The notes: generated by a model from the letters alone, not told the origin. A stretch of 64,000 nucleotides of DNA from an uncultured Pelagibacteraceae bacterium (GCA_902592675.1 CACJFJ010000001.1:124001-188000); one strand, 5' to 3'; positions 1-10,069 are shown, numbered from the stretch's first letter. Made by a program: numbers and translations.

Positions 1-1
1 A

Positions 2-637
2 GCTTATATTACTGGAACTATAGGTGGACCTGTTATTAGCTTTTTTAAAAAAAATGGCTTTGCAATTGCAGCAGGAATTTTAGGTTTTGTTTTTTTGTTT
101 AAAATAGGTGAGGCTTTTATGGGAAGAATGTCAATTGTATTCTATAAAGAAATTGGCTTTTCTAAAGGACAAATAGCTATTTATTCAAAAGGATTAGGAT
201 GGATAACAACTGTTGTATTTACTTTATTGGGTGGTGTAATGGCGATGAGAGCTGGAACAATAAAAACAATGTTCTTTGCTGGAGGATTAATGGCTTTAAC
301 AAATCTTTTATTTGCAGTTTTAGCGTGGACAGGAAAATCTGAGATTTTATTTGCAATCGCTGTTATAGCTGATGATATAACGGCTGCATTTGCAACAGTG
401 GCATTTGTTGCATTTATTTCACTTTTGGTTGATAGAACTTACACTGCAACACAATATGCATTACTTGCCTCTATTGGTACTGCTGGAAGAACTACTTTAG
501 CTTCTTCCTCAGGTGCTTTGGTTGATTGGCTAAATGGAGATTGGGGTACATTTTTTGTTTTAACAACTATTATGGTGATACCTTCTTTGGTTTGTTTGTG
601 GCTAATAAAAAATAAAATTAAAATTGGTGCAAAATAA
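2..637 (+). CDS. MFS transporter, AmpG-like (5' end outside window)
   Basis: Open frame extends upstream of the listed start to the window edge (TTG at 95 is internal); multi-TM sequence with AmpG/PAT-family character (VDRTYTATQYALLASIGTAGRT). Confidence 0.7.
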   Translation, partial: AYITGTIGGPVISFFKKNGFAIAAGILGFVFLFKIGEAFMGRMSIVFYKEIGFSKGQIAIYSKGLGWITTVVFTLLGGVMAMRAGTIKTMFFAGGLMALTNLLFAVLAWTGKSEILFAIAVIADDITAAFATVAFVAFISLLVDRTYTATQYALLASIGTAGRTTLASSSGALVDWLNGDWGTFFVLTTIMVIPSLVCLWLIKNKIKIGAK

Positions 638-1373
638 TTTTTACTTTATAAATAATTATTCTAATATTTACAAAAAACCTTCAAAACTATCTGAAGTCAC
701 TTCTCAAATAATTTACGGTGAAAAATTTAAGATTTTAACAAAAAATAAAAATTGGATAAAAATTAAAACTTCATTTGATAACTATAAGGGGTTTATAAAA
801 AACCCAAAATATATAGAAAAATTTACCCCTAGATATAAAGTCAGCTCATTAAAAGCAAAGATTTATAAAAAACCTGGAATTGGAACAAACAGTTGGCTTC
901 CTCTTACATCTAAATTATCTGTATTTGAACAAAACAAAAATTATGTAAAAATTGAAAAAAATAAATGGATCAAAAAGACAGATATTACAAAATTAAATCA
1001 TAAAGAAAAAAATTTTATAAAAATTTTTAAAAAATTTATAAATGTGAAATATGTTTGGGGTGGAAAAACATTTCAAGGAATTGATTGTTCAGCTCTATTA
1101 CAAATATTTTTTTGTTATAATAACTCATTTTATCCAAGGGATACTAAAGACCAGATCAAATACACAAAAAAAAATTTAAAAAAAAGAAAATTCAAAAAAG
1201 GAGATATTATTTTTTGGAAAGGTCATGTTGCAATTTGTTTAAATTCCAAACAACTTATTCATGCATATGGTCCTGAAAAAAAAGTAGTTATTATGCCAAT
1301 TATAGAGACAATTAATAGAATTAAAAAAACTGCGAAGCTAAAAGTAAAAAAAATATCTAAAATAAAATATTAA
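624..1373 (+). CDS. SH3-domain / NlpC-P60 family cysteine peptidase
   Basis: Two SH3-like segments, then YVWGGKTFQGIDCSALLQ catalytic Cys motif and GHVAIC His motif. Confidence 0.85.
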   Translation: MVQNNFYFINNYSNIYKKPSKLSEVTSQIIYGEKFKILTKNKNWIKIKTSFDNYKGFIKNPKYIEKFTPRYKVSSLKAKIYKKPGIGTNSWLPLTSKLSVFEQNKNYVKIEKNKWIKKTDITKLNHKEKNFIKIFKKFINVKYVWGGKTFQGIDCSALLQIFFCYNNSFYPRDTKDQIKYTKKNLKKRKFKKGDIIFWKGHVAICLNSKQLIHAYGPEKKVVIMPIIETINRIKKTAKLKVKKISKIKY

Positions 1374-2266
1374 TTTCTTCCAAAGTCAGGCTTATTAATA
1401 TCTTGTTTCAATTTAATGATCTTTGACCTTACTTTTTTAGTCTGAATAAGTTTTTTCACAATAGACTTATTATTTTTTGAATTAATATCTTTTTTAAATT
1501 GATTTAAATTTTTAATAAATAAGTCAATCGCTTTTGAAATATTCTTTTGATTATTGAAGAATATATCCCTCCACATAATCTCGTTCGAAGCCGCTATCCT
1601 AGAAAAATCCCTTAAACCACCTGCGCTATATTTAATCAAATTATATTTTTGTTTTTTTTCAAAATCCTGAGCAGATTTTACTAAATTATAAGCGACCAAA
1701 TGAGGTAAATGACTAGTAATAGAAAAAATTTTATCATGTTTTTCAGAATTCATAATAACAACTTTAGAACCCATTTTTTTCCAAAAAGATTTCAAAAAAT
1801 TTAAATGTTTCAAATTTGTTTTTTTATCTTTAATCAAAACACACCACTTATTCTCAAATAAATTATGTTTACCATTTTCTGGTCCACTTACTTCAGAGCC
1901 AGCAATTGGATGACTTGAAGTCCAAGAAATGTTTTTTTTTAAATTATTTTCAATTACAAACTTAGATTCTAATTTTGAAGAACCTATATCGGTAATAATA
2001 TGTTCTGGAGAAAGATTTTTATTAATTTTGAGAATCAGTTTTTTGTACTCACTCATTGGAGTACAAAAAATAATGAATTGAGATTTTGAGACTACATCAT
2101 TCAATTTTTTGACTATAGTTCCCGGTAATTTTAAACTTTTTATTTTTGATATATTTTTTTTTGATTTTTCATAAACAAAAATTTCTTTGACAAATTTTTT
2201 TTTATGAATCCTTCTTAATAAAGAAGATCCTAATAGACCACATCCAACTAATAATATATTATTCAT
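1370..2266 (-). CDS. tyrA: Prephenate/arogenate dehydrogenase
   Basis: N-terminal NAD-binding GCGLLGSS; SSHPIAGSEVSGPENG motif; overlaps hisC-type gene (ATGA). Confidence 0.85.
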   Translation of the reverse strand: MNNILLVGCGLLGSSLLRRIHKKKFVKEIFVYEKSKKNISKIKSLKLPGTIVKKLNDVVSKSQFIIFCTPMSEYKKLILKINKNLSPEHIITDIGSSKLESKFVIENNLKKNISWTSSHPIAGSEVSGPENGKHNLFENKWCVLIKDKKTNLKHLNFLKSFWKKMGSKVVIMNSEKHDKIFSITSHLPHLVAYNLVKSAQDFEKKQKYNLIKYSAGGLRDFSRIAASNEIMWRDIFFNNQKNISKAIDLFIKNLNQFKKDINSKNNKSIVKKLIQTKKVRSKIIKLKQDINKPDFGRN

Positions 2267-3348
2267 TTATTAAATATACTTTTCACTACACTCATAAATT
2301 TTAAATTATCTTTTGCAGACCCAATTGATAATCGTAACATGTTTTTAATTTTATAACCCTCTTCAGTCGATCTCAAAATAATACCTTTACTTTTTAATTT
2401 ATCGTTAAAATTCTTTGCTTTGAATTTACATTTTTCAAAATTTAATAATAGAAAATTAGCAGAAACTTCATTTGATGTAATACCATATTTTTGTAAAAAA
2501 AATTTCAATTTTCTAGCATAAAAAATATTATGTTTTACAGAACGGAATATAAATTTATTATCTTTAAGGGATTCTACAGCAGCTTTTTGGGCTACTTCAT
2601 TCACATTAAATGGTGGCTTAATAGTATTTAATGCATCAATAATTTTTTTAGCTCCGTATCCCCATCCAACTCTTAATGATGACAAGCCATAAATTTTTGA
2701 GAATGTTCTTAATATAAAAACGTTTTCTTTATTCTTAAATAAATCTAACCCAGACACATAATTAAAGTTTTTCATATATTCAAAGTAAGCATCATCAATT
2801 ACCAACAAAATATTTTTTTTTAATTTTTTTCTTAATCTAATTAGTTCACTTTTGTTTAAAAAGGTTCCTGTTGGATTATTTGGATTTGCAATAAAAACTA
2901 TCTTAGTTTTTTTGGTAACTTTTTTGATTATTTCTGTTACTGAAATTTTAAATTTTTTTTCTTTTGCAAATATAACGTTTGCACCAACAATTTTTGCATA
3001 AATCCTGTACATCAAAAAACTAAATTGGGGAACGATCACTTCATCTTTGGGCTTTAGAAATAATTGACAAAGCATCTGAATTACTTCATCAGATCCTGAT
3101 CCGCAAATAATCTTTTCCATATCACACTTAAATTTTTTAGATATTTCCATTCTCAATTTTTTTGACTTTGGGTCTGGATATCTAGAAAAACTCAAATTCT
3201 TTTTAGATATAATTTTCTTAACTTTGGGACTTACTCCCAAAGCAGATTCGTTTGCTGAGAGTTTTACAGCTTTCTTTATATTTCTTATACTAGACCTTCC
3301 TGGCTTATAAGTATCTATATTGAATTTTTTAAATCTAATAGCTGTCAT
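2263..3348 (-). CDS. hisC: Histidinol-phosphate aminotransferase
   Basis: ANPNNPTGT, RTFSKIYGLSSLRVGWG PLP-lysine motif, NEVAQKAA. Confidence 0.88.
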   Translation of the reverse strand: MTAIRFKKFNIDTYKPGRSSIRNIKKAVKLSANESALGVSPKVKKIISKKNLSFSRYPDPKSKKLRMEISKKFKCDMEKIICGSGSDEVIQMLCQLFLKPKDEVIVPQFSFLMYRIYAKIVGANVIFAKEKKFKISVTEIIKKVTKKTKIVFIANPNNPTGTFLNKSELIRLRKKLKKNILLVIDDAYFEYMKNFNYVSGLDLFKNKENVFILRTFSKIYGLSSLRVGWGYGAKKIIDALNTIKPPFNVNEVAQKAAVESLKDNKFIFRSVKHNIFYARKLKFFLQKYGITSNEVSANFLLLNFEKCKFKAKNFNDKLKSKGIILRSTEEGYKIKNMLRLSIGSAKDNLKFMSVVKSIFNK

Positions 3349-3421
3349 TTTTTTAATTTTTAAGCTCTTTATAATTAAAATAACAATTTTTTATATAGTA
3401 TTAGTGAATAAATTTTAAAAA

Positions 3422-3450
3422 TTGACATACTAAATAACATCTTGTACAAA
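3422..3450 (+). promoter_or_regulatory. Putative sigma70-type promoter for metX
   Basis: TTGACA (3422-3427), 17-bp spacer, TACAAA (3445-3450), immediately upstream of the riboswitch. Confidence 0.6.
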
Positions 3451-3454
3451 AATT

Positions 3455-3506
3455 CTGCGCTGATTTAACTGAATTGCGAGCGCTTTAAAAAAACCGCTAA
3501 ATAAGT
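3455..3506 (+). ncRNA. SAM-II riboswitch upstream of metX
   Basis: TGCGCTGATTTAACTGAATTGCGAGCGCTTTAAAAAAACCGCTAAATAAG closely follows the SAM-II pattern (GCGCUGAUUUAAC..AUUGC.AGCGC..GCUAAA) and lies in front of a methionine biosynthesis gene. Confidence 0.92.
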
Positions 3507-3540
3507 TTTTTTTCTCTCAATTCAAAAATCTGCTCAAATT

Positions 3541-4659
3541 ATGAATATTAAAGAAAATATAAAAACAATAACTATTAATAAACCACTTAAATTAGATTGT
3601 GGTAAAACAATTAATAATTTTCCTCTTGCTTACGAAACATATGGTAAATTAAATAGAGGCAAAAATAATGCAATTTTAGTTTTTCATGCATTAACGGGAG
3701 ATCAGTTTGTTACTGGAATTAATCCTGTAACTAATAAAGATGGTTGGTGGAGTTATGCTGTTGGTCCTGGTAAATCTGTTGATACAGATAAATATTTTGT
3801 AATTTGTGCAAATGTTATTGGTGGTTGTATGGGTTCTTTTGGACCTAGTCATCAGAATCCTGATACAAAAAAAATATACGGTACTGATTTTCCAGTAATT
3901 ACCATTAATGATATGGTAAATGCACAAGTAAATTTGTTAGATCACTTTGGTATCAAAAAACTTTTTTCAGTCGTTGGAGGATCAATGGGTGGAATGCAAG
4001 TATTACAATTTGTTAGTAATTATCCTGATAAAACTAAAACTGCAGTTCCTATAGCATGTACATCTAGTCATTCAGCACAAAATATTGCATTTAATGAACT
4101 CGGAAGACAAGCAATAGCAGCTGACCACAAATGGCAAGATGGTGAATATTCATCTAAAAATAGTATCCCAGATAAAGGTTTAGCAGTTGCTAGAATGGCC
4201 GCCCATATTACTTATTTATCAAAAAAAGGTCTTCAAGAAAAATTTGGAAGAAAACTCCAAGAAAGAGATGATTTTAAATTTGGATTTGATGCTGACTTTC
4301 AAATCGAAAGTTATTTAAGATACCAAGGGTCTGTGTTCGTGGATCGATTTGATGCTAACAGCTACTTATATATTACCAGAGCAATGGACTATTTTGATTT
4401 AGTAAAACAAAATAATGGCAATCTATCTAATGCATTCAAAAATACTAAAGCAAAATTTTTTGTAATTTCATTTACATCAGATTGGCTTTATCCAACACAA
4501 GAGAATAAAGATATAGTTATTGCATTAAATGCCATTGGTGCAAATGTAGGATTTGTAGAAATTAAATCGGACAAAGGACATGACTCCTTTTTGTTGGATG
4601 TTCCAGATTTTTTAAAAGCTCTTAAAAATTTTTTAGATAAGTCATTTTTGGAGAAATAA
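3541..4659 (+). CDS. metX: Homoserine O-acetyltransferase
   Basis: VVGGSMGGMQVLQ nucleophile elbow, NIGGCMGSFGPSHQNP, C-terminal GHDSFLLD. Confidence 0.93.
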   Translation: MNIKENIKTITINKPLKLDCGKTINNFPLAYETYGKLNRGKNNAILVFHALTGDQFVTGINPVTNKDGWWSYAVGPGKSVDTDKYFVICANVIGGCMGSFGPSHQNPDTKKIYGTDFPVITINDMVNAQVNLLDHFGIKKLFSVVGGSMGGMQVLQFVSNYPDKTKTAVPIACTSSHSAQNIAFNELGRQAIAADHKWQDGEYSSKNSIPDKGLAVARMAAHITYLSKKGLQEKFGRKLQERDDFKFGFDADFQIESYLRYQGSVFVDRFDANSYLYITRAMDYFDLVKQNNGNLSNAFKNTKAKFFVISFTSDWLYPTQENKDIVIALNAIGANVGFVEIKSDKGHDSFLLDVPDFLKALKNFLDKSFLEK

Positions 4660-4661
4660 AT

Positions 4662-5258
4662 ATGAAACCAGAATTTAAAATTATATCAGATTTAATTAAC
4701 GAAAATTCTCAAGTGCTTGATGTTGGGTGTGGTGATGGCATTTTAATGGAATTCCTTATCAAAGAAAAAAAAGTAAATATTAGAGGAATAGAAATTTCAA
4801 AAGCTAAAGTTCAAAATTGTATTGCCAAAGGATTAACAATCATAGAAGGTAATGCAGAAGACGATTTAAAACAATTTCCTAATAGGTCATTTGACTATGT
4901 AATTTTAAGTCAAACTTTACAGGCTTTTCTTAATCCAGAAAAGGTAATTAATGAACTATTAAGGATTGGAAAACAAGCAATCGTCACAATACCAAATTTT
5001 GGTTATTGGAAAATCGGTTTGCATCTTTTGTTAAAAGGTACGATGCCTGTAACAAAAACGCTACCAGATGAATGGTATAATACTGCAAACATACATCTTT
5101 GTACAATAAAGGATTTTGTAAATTTTAGTAAAACCAAGAATTTTAAACTATCAAAATCTATTGCTCTCAAAAGTGATCAACAATCATTTATTACCAATTC
5201 TAATCTTAATATGAAAAATTTGAGTTCAAATCTAGGTATTTTTTTAATAGAAAGTTAA
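4662..5258 (+). CDS. metW: Methionine biosynthesis protein MetW (methyltransferase-like)
   Basis: VLDVGCGDGILMEFL SAM-binding motif; NFGYWKIGLHLLLKGTMPVTKTLPDEWYNTANIHLCT typical of MetW; adjacent to metX. Confidence 0.92.
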   Translation: MKPEFKIISDLINENSQVLDVGCGDGILMEFLIKEKKVNIRGIEISKAKVQNCIAKGLTIIEGNAEDDLKQFPNRSFDYVILSQTLQAFLNPEKVINELLRIGKQAIVTIPNFGYWKIGLHLLLKGTMPVTKTLPDEWYNTANIHLCTIKDFVNFSKTKNFKLSKSIALKSDQQSFITNSNLNMKNLSSNLGIFLIES

Positions 5259-5259
5259 A

Positions 5260-5979
5260 ATGGAAGTAAAAATAATCCCATGTTTAAATGACAATTACTC
5301 TTACTTAATATTTGATGAAAATAAAAAAAATACATGTGTTATTGATCCAAGTGAGTCTGAGCCAATTATTGAAATAATTGAAAAAAATCAATTAAATTTA
5401 AAATATATCTTAAACACTCATCATCATTACGACCATGTTGGTGGAAATAAAAAATTAAAGAAAAGGTATAATTCAAAAGTAGTTGGTTTTAAAAATGATA
5501 AAGATCGAATTCCTGAAATTGATATTCTTGTAGAAAACAACCAAATTTGGAAGGAAGAAAGTTTTGAAGCAAAAATTTATCATATTCCAGGTCATACGAC
5601 GGGACATATAGCTTTTCATTTTTTCAAAGAAAAAAAAATTTTTACTGGTGATACATTGTTTTCTTTGGGATGTGGTAGAATTTTTGAGGGGACATATGAA
5701 CAAATGTATAATTCATTAAATAAAATTAAAGAACTTCCTAAAGATACTGAAATTTATTGTGGACACGAGTATACGTTACAAAATGGAAATTTTTGCTTAG
5801 CAAACGACTCGGGTAATCTTAAATTAAAAGAAAAAATTGCAAAAATAAAAAAACAGCTAGAGAATAACTTACCAAGTATTCCAACAATTTTAGCAGACGA
5901 AATGGAATGTAATATATTTCTAAAAGCTAAAGATTTAAAAAGCTTTTCAAAATTGAGAGATTTAAAGGATAATTTTTAA
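5260..5979 (+). CDS. gloB: Hydroxyacylglutathione hydrolase (glyoxalase II)
   Basis: Metallo-beta-lactamase motif THHHYDHVGG, GHTTGHIAFH, FTGDTLFSLGCGRIFEG, CGHEYTLQN. Confidence 0.93.
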   Translation: MEVKIIPCLNDNYSYLIFDENKKNTCVIDPSESEPIIEIIEKNQLNLKYILNTHHHYDHVGGNKKLKKRYNSKVVGFKNDKDRIPEIDILVENNQIWKEESFEAKIYHIPGHTTGHIAFHFFKEKKIFTGDTLFSLGCGRIFEGTYEQMYNSLNKIKELPKDTEIYCGHEYTLQNGNFCLANDSGNLKLKEKIAKIKKQLENNLPSIPTILADEMECNIFLKAKDLKSFSKLRDLKDNF

Positions 5980-5989
5980 CTTATAAAAC

Positions 5990-6017
5990 TTGACTATAAT
6001 ATCTCTCACACTATATT
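5990..6017 (+). promoter_or_regulatory. Putative promoter of the rplU-rpmA-obg operon
   Basis: TTGACT (5990-5995), 16-bp spacer, TATATT (6012-6017). Confidence 0.45.
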
Positions 6018-6043
6018 GCGTTTATTAAATTTACAAAAATAAT

Positions 6044-6445
6044 ATGTCTTACGCAGTTATACAAACGGGTGGAAAACAGTATAAAGTTAGATCTGGTGAA
6101 ATTCTAAAAATTGAAAAATTACCTAATTCAAAATCTGACACAAAAGTAGAATTTAAAGAAATATTAGCCTATGGTGATGATAAGATAATTGAGGTTGGTG
6201 CTCCAACTGTTCAAGGCGCAAAAGTTGAGGCAAATTTAATCAAAAATAGTAAAAATAGAACTGTTTTAATTTTCAAAAAAAGAAGAAGACAAAATTCAAG
6301 AAGAAAAAATGGACATAGACAGCAATATTCAATGATAAAAATTAACAAAATTTTTTCAAAAGATGGTAAAATTTTATCTGAAGCTGAAAAAATTACAAAG
6401 CCTTCTAAAAAAAAAGAAGAGCCAAAAAAAGAAACAAATAAATAA
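6044..6445 (+). CDS. rplU: 50S ribosomal protein L21 with K/E-rich tail
   Basis: MSYAVIQTGGKQYKV; KRRRRQNSRRKNGHRQQYSMIKI; followed by rpmA. Confidence 0.95.
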   Translation: MSYAVIQTGGKQYKVRSGEILKIEKLPNSKSDTKVEFKEILAYGDDKIIEVGAPTVQGAKVEANLIKNSKNRTVLIFKKRRRQNSRRKNGHRQQYSMIKINKIFSKDGKILSEAEKITKPSKKKEEPKKETNK

Positions 6446-6458
6446 TTGATAAAAGACT

Positions 6459-6713
6459 ATGGCAACAAAAAAAGCAGGCGGATCATCCAGGAACGGACGT
6501 GACAGTGCCGGACGAAGACTCGGTGTAAAGAAATATGGTGGTGAAAACGTAATACCTGGAAATATTATTGTAAGGCAAAGGGGTACCAAAATTTTTCCTG
6601 GTGAAAATGTAGGTATGGGTAAAGATCACTCAATTTTCTCGGTAATCAAAGGTAAAGTAGTCTTTAAGAAAACTAAATCAGATAGAACATTTGTTTCAGT
6701 AAAACCCAATTAA
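6459..6713 (+). CDS. rpmA: 50S ribosomal protein L27
   Basis: [28 protein letters not shown]. Confidence 0.97.
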   Translation: MATKKAGGSSRNGRDSAGRRLGVKKYGGENVIPGNIIVRQRGTKIFPGENVGMGKDHSIFSVIKGKVVFKKTKSDRTFVSVKPN

Positions 6714-6740
6714 TAGTACAACTTAATATAGCGTTGTATT

Positions 6741-7722
6741 ATGAAATTCTTAGATCAAGTAAAAATTTATGTAAAAGCTGGAAATGGTGGTGATGGCTCT
6801 CCAAGCTTTAGAAGAGAAAAATTCATAGAATTCGGTGGACCAGATGGCGGTGATGGAGGAAATGGTGGTTCAATAATTTTTAAAGCAGAGAGAAATCTTA
6901 ATACATTAATAGACTATAGGTACCAACAGCATCACAAAGCTAAAAGAGGAGAAAATGGTTCCGGTCAAAATCGTACAGGAAAAAGTGGAGATAATTTAGT
7001 TTTAAAAGTCCCGCTAGGTACACAAGTTTTTGAGGAGGATAATAAAACATTAATTTATGACTTTGTTAAGATTGGAGATGAATTTGTTGCCGCTAATGGA
7101 GGTAAGGGAGGTTTAGGAAATACAAGATTTAAAAGTTCAACAAATAGAGCACCAAAAAAATTTACAAAGGGAACCATTGGTGAGGAATTTACAATTTGGC
7201 TACAATTGAAAACCATTGCAGACATCGGAATAATTGGTCTTCCTAACGCTGGTAAATCTAGTTTATTAGCTGCCATAACAAATGCAAATCCTAAAATTGC
7301 CAACTATCAATTTACAACTTTAAACCCAAATCTAGGTGTTGCAAGCTATGATGATAAAGAAATAACAATTGCAGATATTCCTGGTTTAGTTGAAGGAGCT
7401 CATAAAGGCACTGGTCTTGGTATACAATTTTTAAAACATATAGAAAGATGCAAATCTCTTTTACATTTAATTGATATAACAAATAAAGATATCAAGAAAA
7501 GTTATAACCAAGTTAAAAATGAACTTAAAAACTATAGTTCAAAGCTTTCAAAAAAAAGGGAGTTAATTGTTTTAAATAAAACCGATTTGCTAAAAAAAGG
7601 AAATAGAAAAAATCATTGATAATTTCTCAAAAGATACAAAATCTGAAGTAATTTTAATGTCAACATTTGAAAAGAAATTAATCTCAAATATAAAAGCCAA
7701 ACTAATAGCTTATGCTTCTTAG
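6741..7722 (+). pseudogene. obg: GTPase Obg, disrupted by a one-base frameshift at an A7 tract (intact ORF 6741..7619; C-terminal continuation in another frame to 7722)
   Basis: OBG fold plus GTPase motifs (GLPNAGKSS, DIPGLVEGAHKGTGLG, LNKTDLL). After A7 (7592-7598) frame 0 ends at GNRKNH*, while the adjacent frame reads KKEIEKIIDNFSKDTKSEVILMSTFEKKLISNIKAKLIAYAS*. The total span of 982 nt is one base over a codon multiple. Confidence 0.85.
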
Positions 7723-8818
7723 AAATTCAAAAATAATTGTAATTAAGATTGGATCCTCATTACTGGTTGATAATAATCGAAGAATAAGAAAAAAATGGTT
7801 ATTAAGTTTTGCAAAAGATATTAAAAAATTAAAACTTAAGAATAAAAAAATTGTTATCGTCAGCTCAGGTGCAATAGCTCTAGGATGTAAAAAAATGAAC
7901 TATAAAAACACAAACATTAAACTCGATAAAAGCCAAGCAATAGCTTCCGTTGGACAGATAGAATTAATGAATTTATTTTCACAAACATTCTCAAAATTTA
8001 AATTAAACATATCTCAAATTTTATTAACTTTAGAGGATACTGAAGAAAGAAGAAGATCAATTAATGCAAAAAGAACTTTTGAAAATTTATTTCATCTTAA
8101 TTATATTCCAATAGTAAATGAAAATGATACAATTGCTACTTCGGAAATAAAGTATGGAGATAACGATAGATTGGCATCTAGAGTAGCACAAATTACTAAT
8201 GCTGATACTTTAATTTTGCTATCTGATGTTGATGGACTTTTTACAAAAAATCCAAAAATATATAATGATGCAAAACTAATAAAAGAAGTTAAAAATTTCA
8301 ATAAAGATTTAGAAAATATTAATATTAAGGGTATGACAAAATTTGGAAAAGGTGGGATGAATACAAAAATTGAAGCAGCCAAAATATGTAATCTAGCTGG
8401 ATGTAACATGATTATTTCTAACGGTTTATATTTAAATCCAATTAATAAAATTGAAAAAGATAATAATTGCACTTTGTTTGTATCAAAAGTGTCAAAATTG
8501 CATGCAAGAAAAAAATGGATAATAAGTTCAGTTTTTCCAAAAGGAGAGCTCATTATTGATGACGGTGCTAGAAAAGCACTTATTAATGGAAAAAGTTTAT
8601 TAGCTGCAGGTATTAAAAAAGTTTCTGGAAAATTTAATAAAGGTGATCATATTAAAATTTTAGATACAAAACGTAAAGAGTTTGCAAGAGGATTAAGCTC
8701 CTTCTCTTCTGAAGAAATAATTAAAATAATGGGATGCCAATCTAATGAGATTGAAAAAATACTAGGATATGTTTCAAAATCAGAAGTCATTCATAAAGAC
8801 GATATGGTACGGATCTAA
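7712..8818 (+). CDS. proB: Glutamate 5-kinase
   Basis: KIGSSLLV, VSSGAIALG, NENDTIATSEIKYGDNDRLAS, GMTKFGKGGMNTKIEAA; C-terminal PUA-like domain. Confidence 0.95.
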   Translation: MLLRNSKIIVIKIGSSLLVDNNRRIRKKWLLSFAKDIKKLKLKNKKIVIVSSGAIALGCKKMNYKNTNIKLDKSQAIASVGQIELMNLFSQTFSKFKLNISQILLTLEDTEERRRSINAKRTFENLFHLNYIPIVNENDTIATSEIKYGDNDRLASRVAQITNADTLILLSDVDGLFTKNPKIYNDAKLIKEVKNFNKDLENINIKGMTKFGKGGMNTKIEAAKICNLAGCNMIISNGLYLNPINKIEKDNNCTLFVSKVSKLHARKKWIISSVFPKGELIIDDGARKALINGKSLLAAGIKKVSGKFNKGDHIKILDTKRKEFARGLSSFSSEEIIKIMGCQSNEIEKILGYVSKSEVIHKDDMVRI

Positions 8819-10068
8819 TGAAAAAAATATTATTTAAGATAGGTAGAAGGTCAAAAAAGGCATTTAATTATCAAATAAATGAAAAGAAAAAAAATAAGGT
8901 ATTGAATGATTATTCTCGTCTAATAATTAAAAATAAAAATTTAATAATAAAAGAAAATAAAAAAGATATAAAAAATGCTCATAAAAAAAAAATAAAAGAA
9001 AATCTTATAGACAGACTTTTGCTCAGTGAAAGAAAAATTTTCGATATAATTAGATCTATCAAAAAAATTATAAAATTAAAAGACCCCACAAATGTTGTAT
9101 TAAAAAAATGGAAAAGACCAAATGGTCTAAGTATTTCAAAAATAACAATACCTATAGGTGTTATTGGGGTTATTTATGAAAGTAGACCTAATGTTACATC
9201 TGATGTAGCATCACTATGTTTTAAATCAGGAAATCCAGTAATCCTAAAAGGGGGGTCTGAAGCTTTTTACTCAAATCTTATACTTTCAAAACTATTTAGA
9301 AAATCTCTAAAAAAAAATAATGTAAATGAAGATTTTGTTCAATTCATAAATATTAAAAAGAAACAAATAGTCGACATCATGTTAACAAAAATGAATAATC
9401 ACATAGACGTAATAATACCTAGGGGTGGAAAAAACCTTGTTAAAAAAGTTCAAAATATATCAACAATTACAACCATTGGGCATTTAGAAGGTATTTGTCA
9501 TTCGTATGTTGATAAAGATGCAGATTCAAAAATCGCTACGAGGATTATTCATAATGCAAAATTAAGAAATACCGCGATTTGTGGCGCAACTGAAACAATC
9601 TTATTACATGAAAAAATAATAAAACGAATTGGAAATCAAATTTTAAAAAATCTCTCAGAAAATGGATGTAAAATTATAGGAGACAATAAAATCAGAAAAT
9701 TTTACGATAAAGAAATAAAAAAAGCATCTATTAATGACTGGTCGAAGGAATATTTGGCGCCAATCGTTTCTGTCAAATCAGTAAAAAATATTGATGAGGC
9801 CATTCTTCATATCAATAAATATGGAACTATGCATACTGATTGTATTATAACCCAAAATAAAACATCTGCTAAAAAATTTTTAAATGAAGTAAAGAGTTCT
9901 ATAGCGATGCATAATACTTCAACACAGTTTGCTGATGGAGGAGAATTTGGTTTTGGAGGCGAAGTAGGGATTTCGACAAATGTTCTCCCGCCCCGTGGCC
10001 CTGTCGGTTTAAATGAATTAGTCTCATATAAATATCAAATTACAAGTAGTGGAAAGATAAGGAAGTAA
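8818..10068 (+). CDS. proA: Gamma-glutamyl phosphate reductase
   Basis: IGVIGVIYESRPNVTSD, TIGHLEGICHSYVD, FGFGGEVGISTNVLPPRGPVGLNEL. Confidence 0.95.
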   Translation: MKKILFKIGRRSKKAFNYQINEKKKNKVLNDYSRLIIKNKNLIIKENKKDIKNAHKKKIKENLIDRLLLSERKIFDIIRSIKKIIKLKDPTNVVLKKWKRPNGLSISKITIPIGVIGVIYESRPNVTSDVASLCFKSGNPVILKGGSEAFYSNLILSKLFRKSLKKNNVNEDFVQFINIKKKQIVDIMLTKMNNHIDVIIPRGGKNLVKKVQNISTITTIGHLEGICHSYVDKDADSKIATRIIHNAKLRNTAICGATETILLHEKIIKRIGNQILKNLSENGCKIIGDNKIRKFYDKEIKKASINDWSKEYLAPIVSVKSVKNIDEAILHINKYGTMHTDCIITQNKTSAKKFLNEVKSSIAMHNTSTQFADGGEFGFGGEVGISTNVLPPRGPVGLNELVSYKYQITSSGKIRK

Positions 10069-10069
10069 T

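Noticed and set aside
3691-3927. Antisense ORF inside metX
   Set aside because: Low-complexity translation opposite a well-supported CDS. The same applies to the other short antisense ORFs (for example 8101..8553, 13247..13486, 29964..30179, 42813..43184, 47056..47409).
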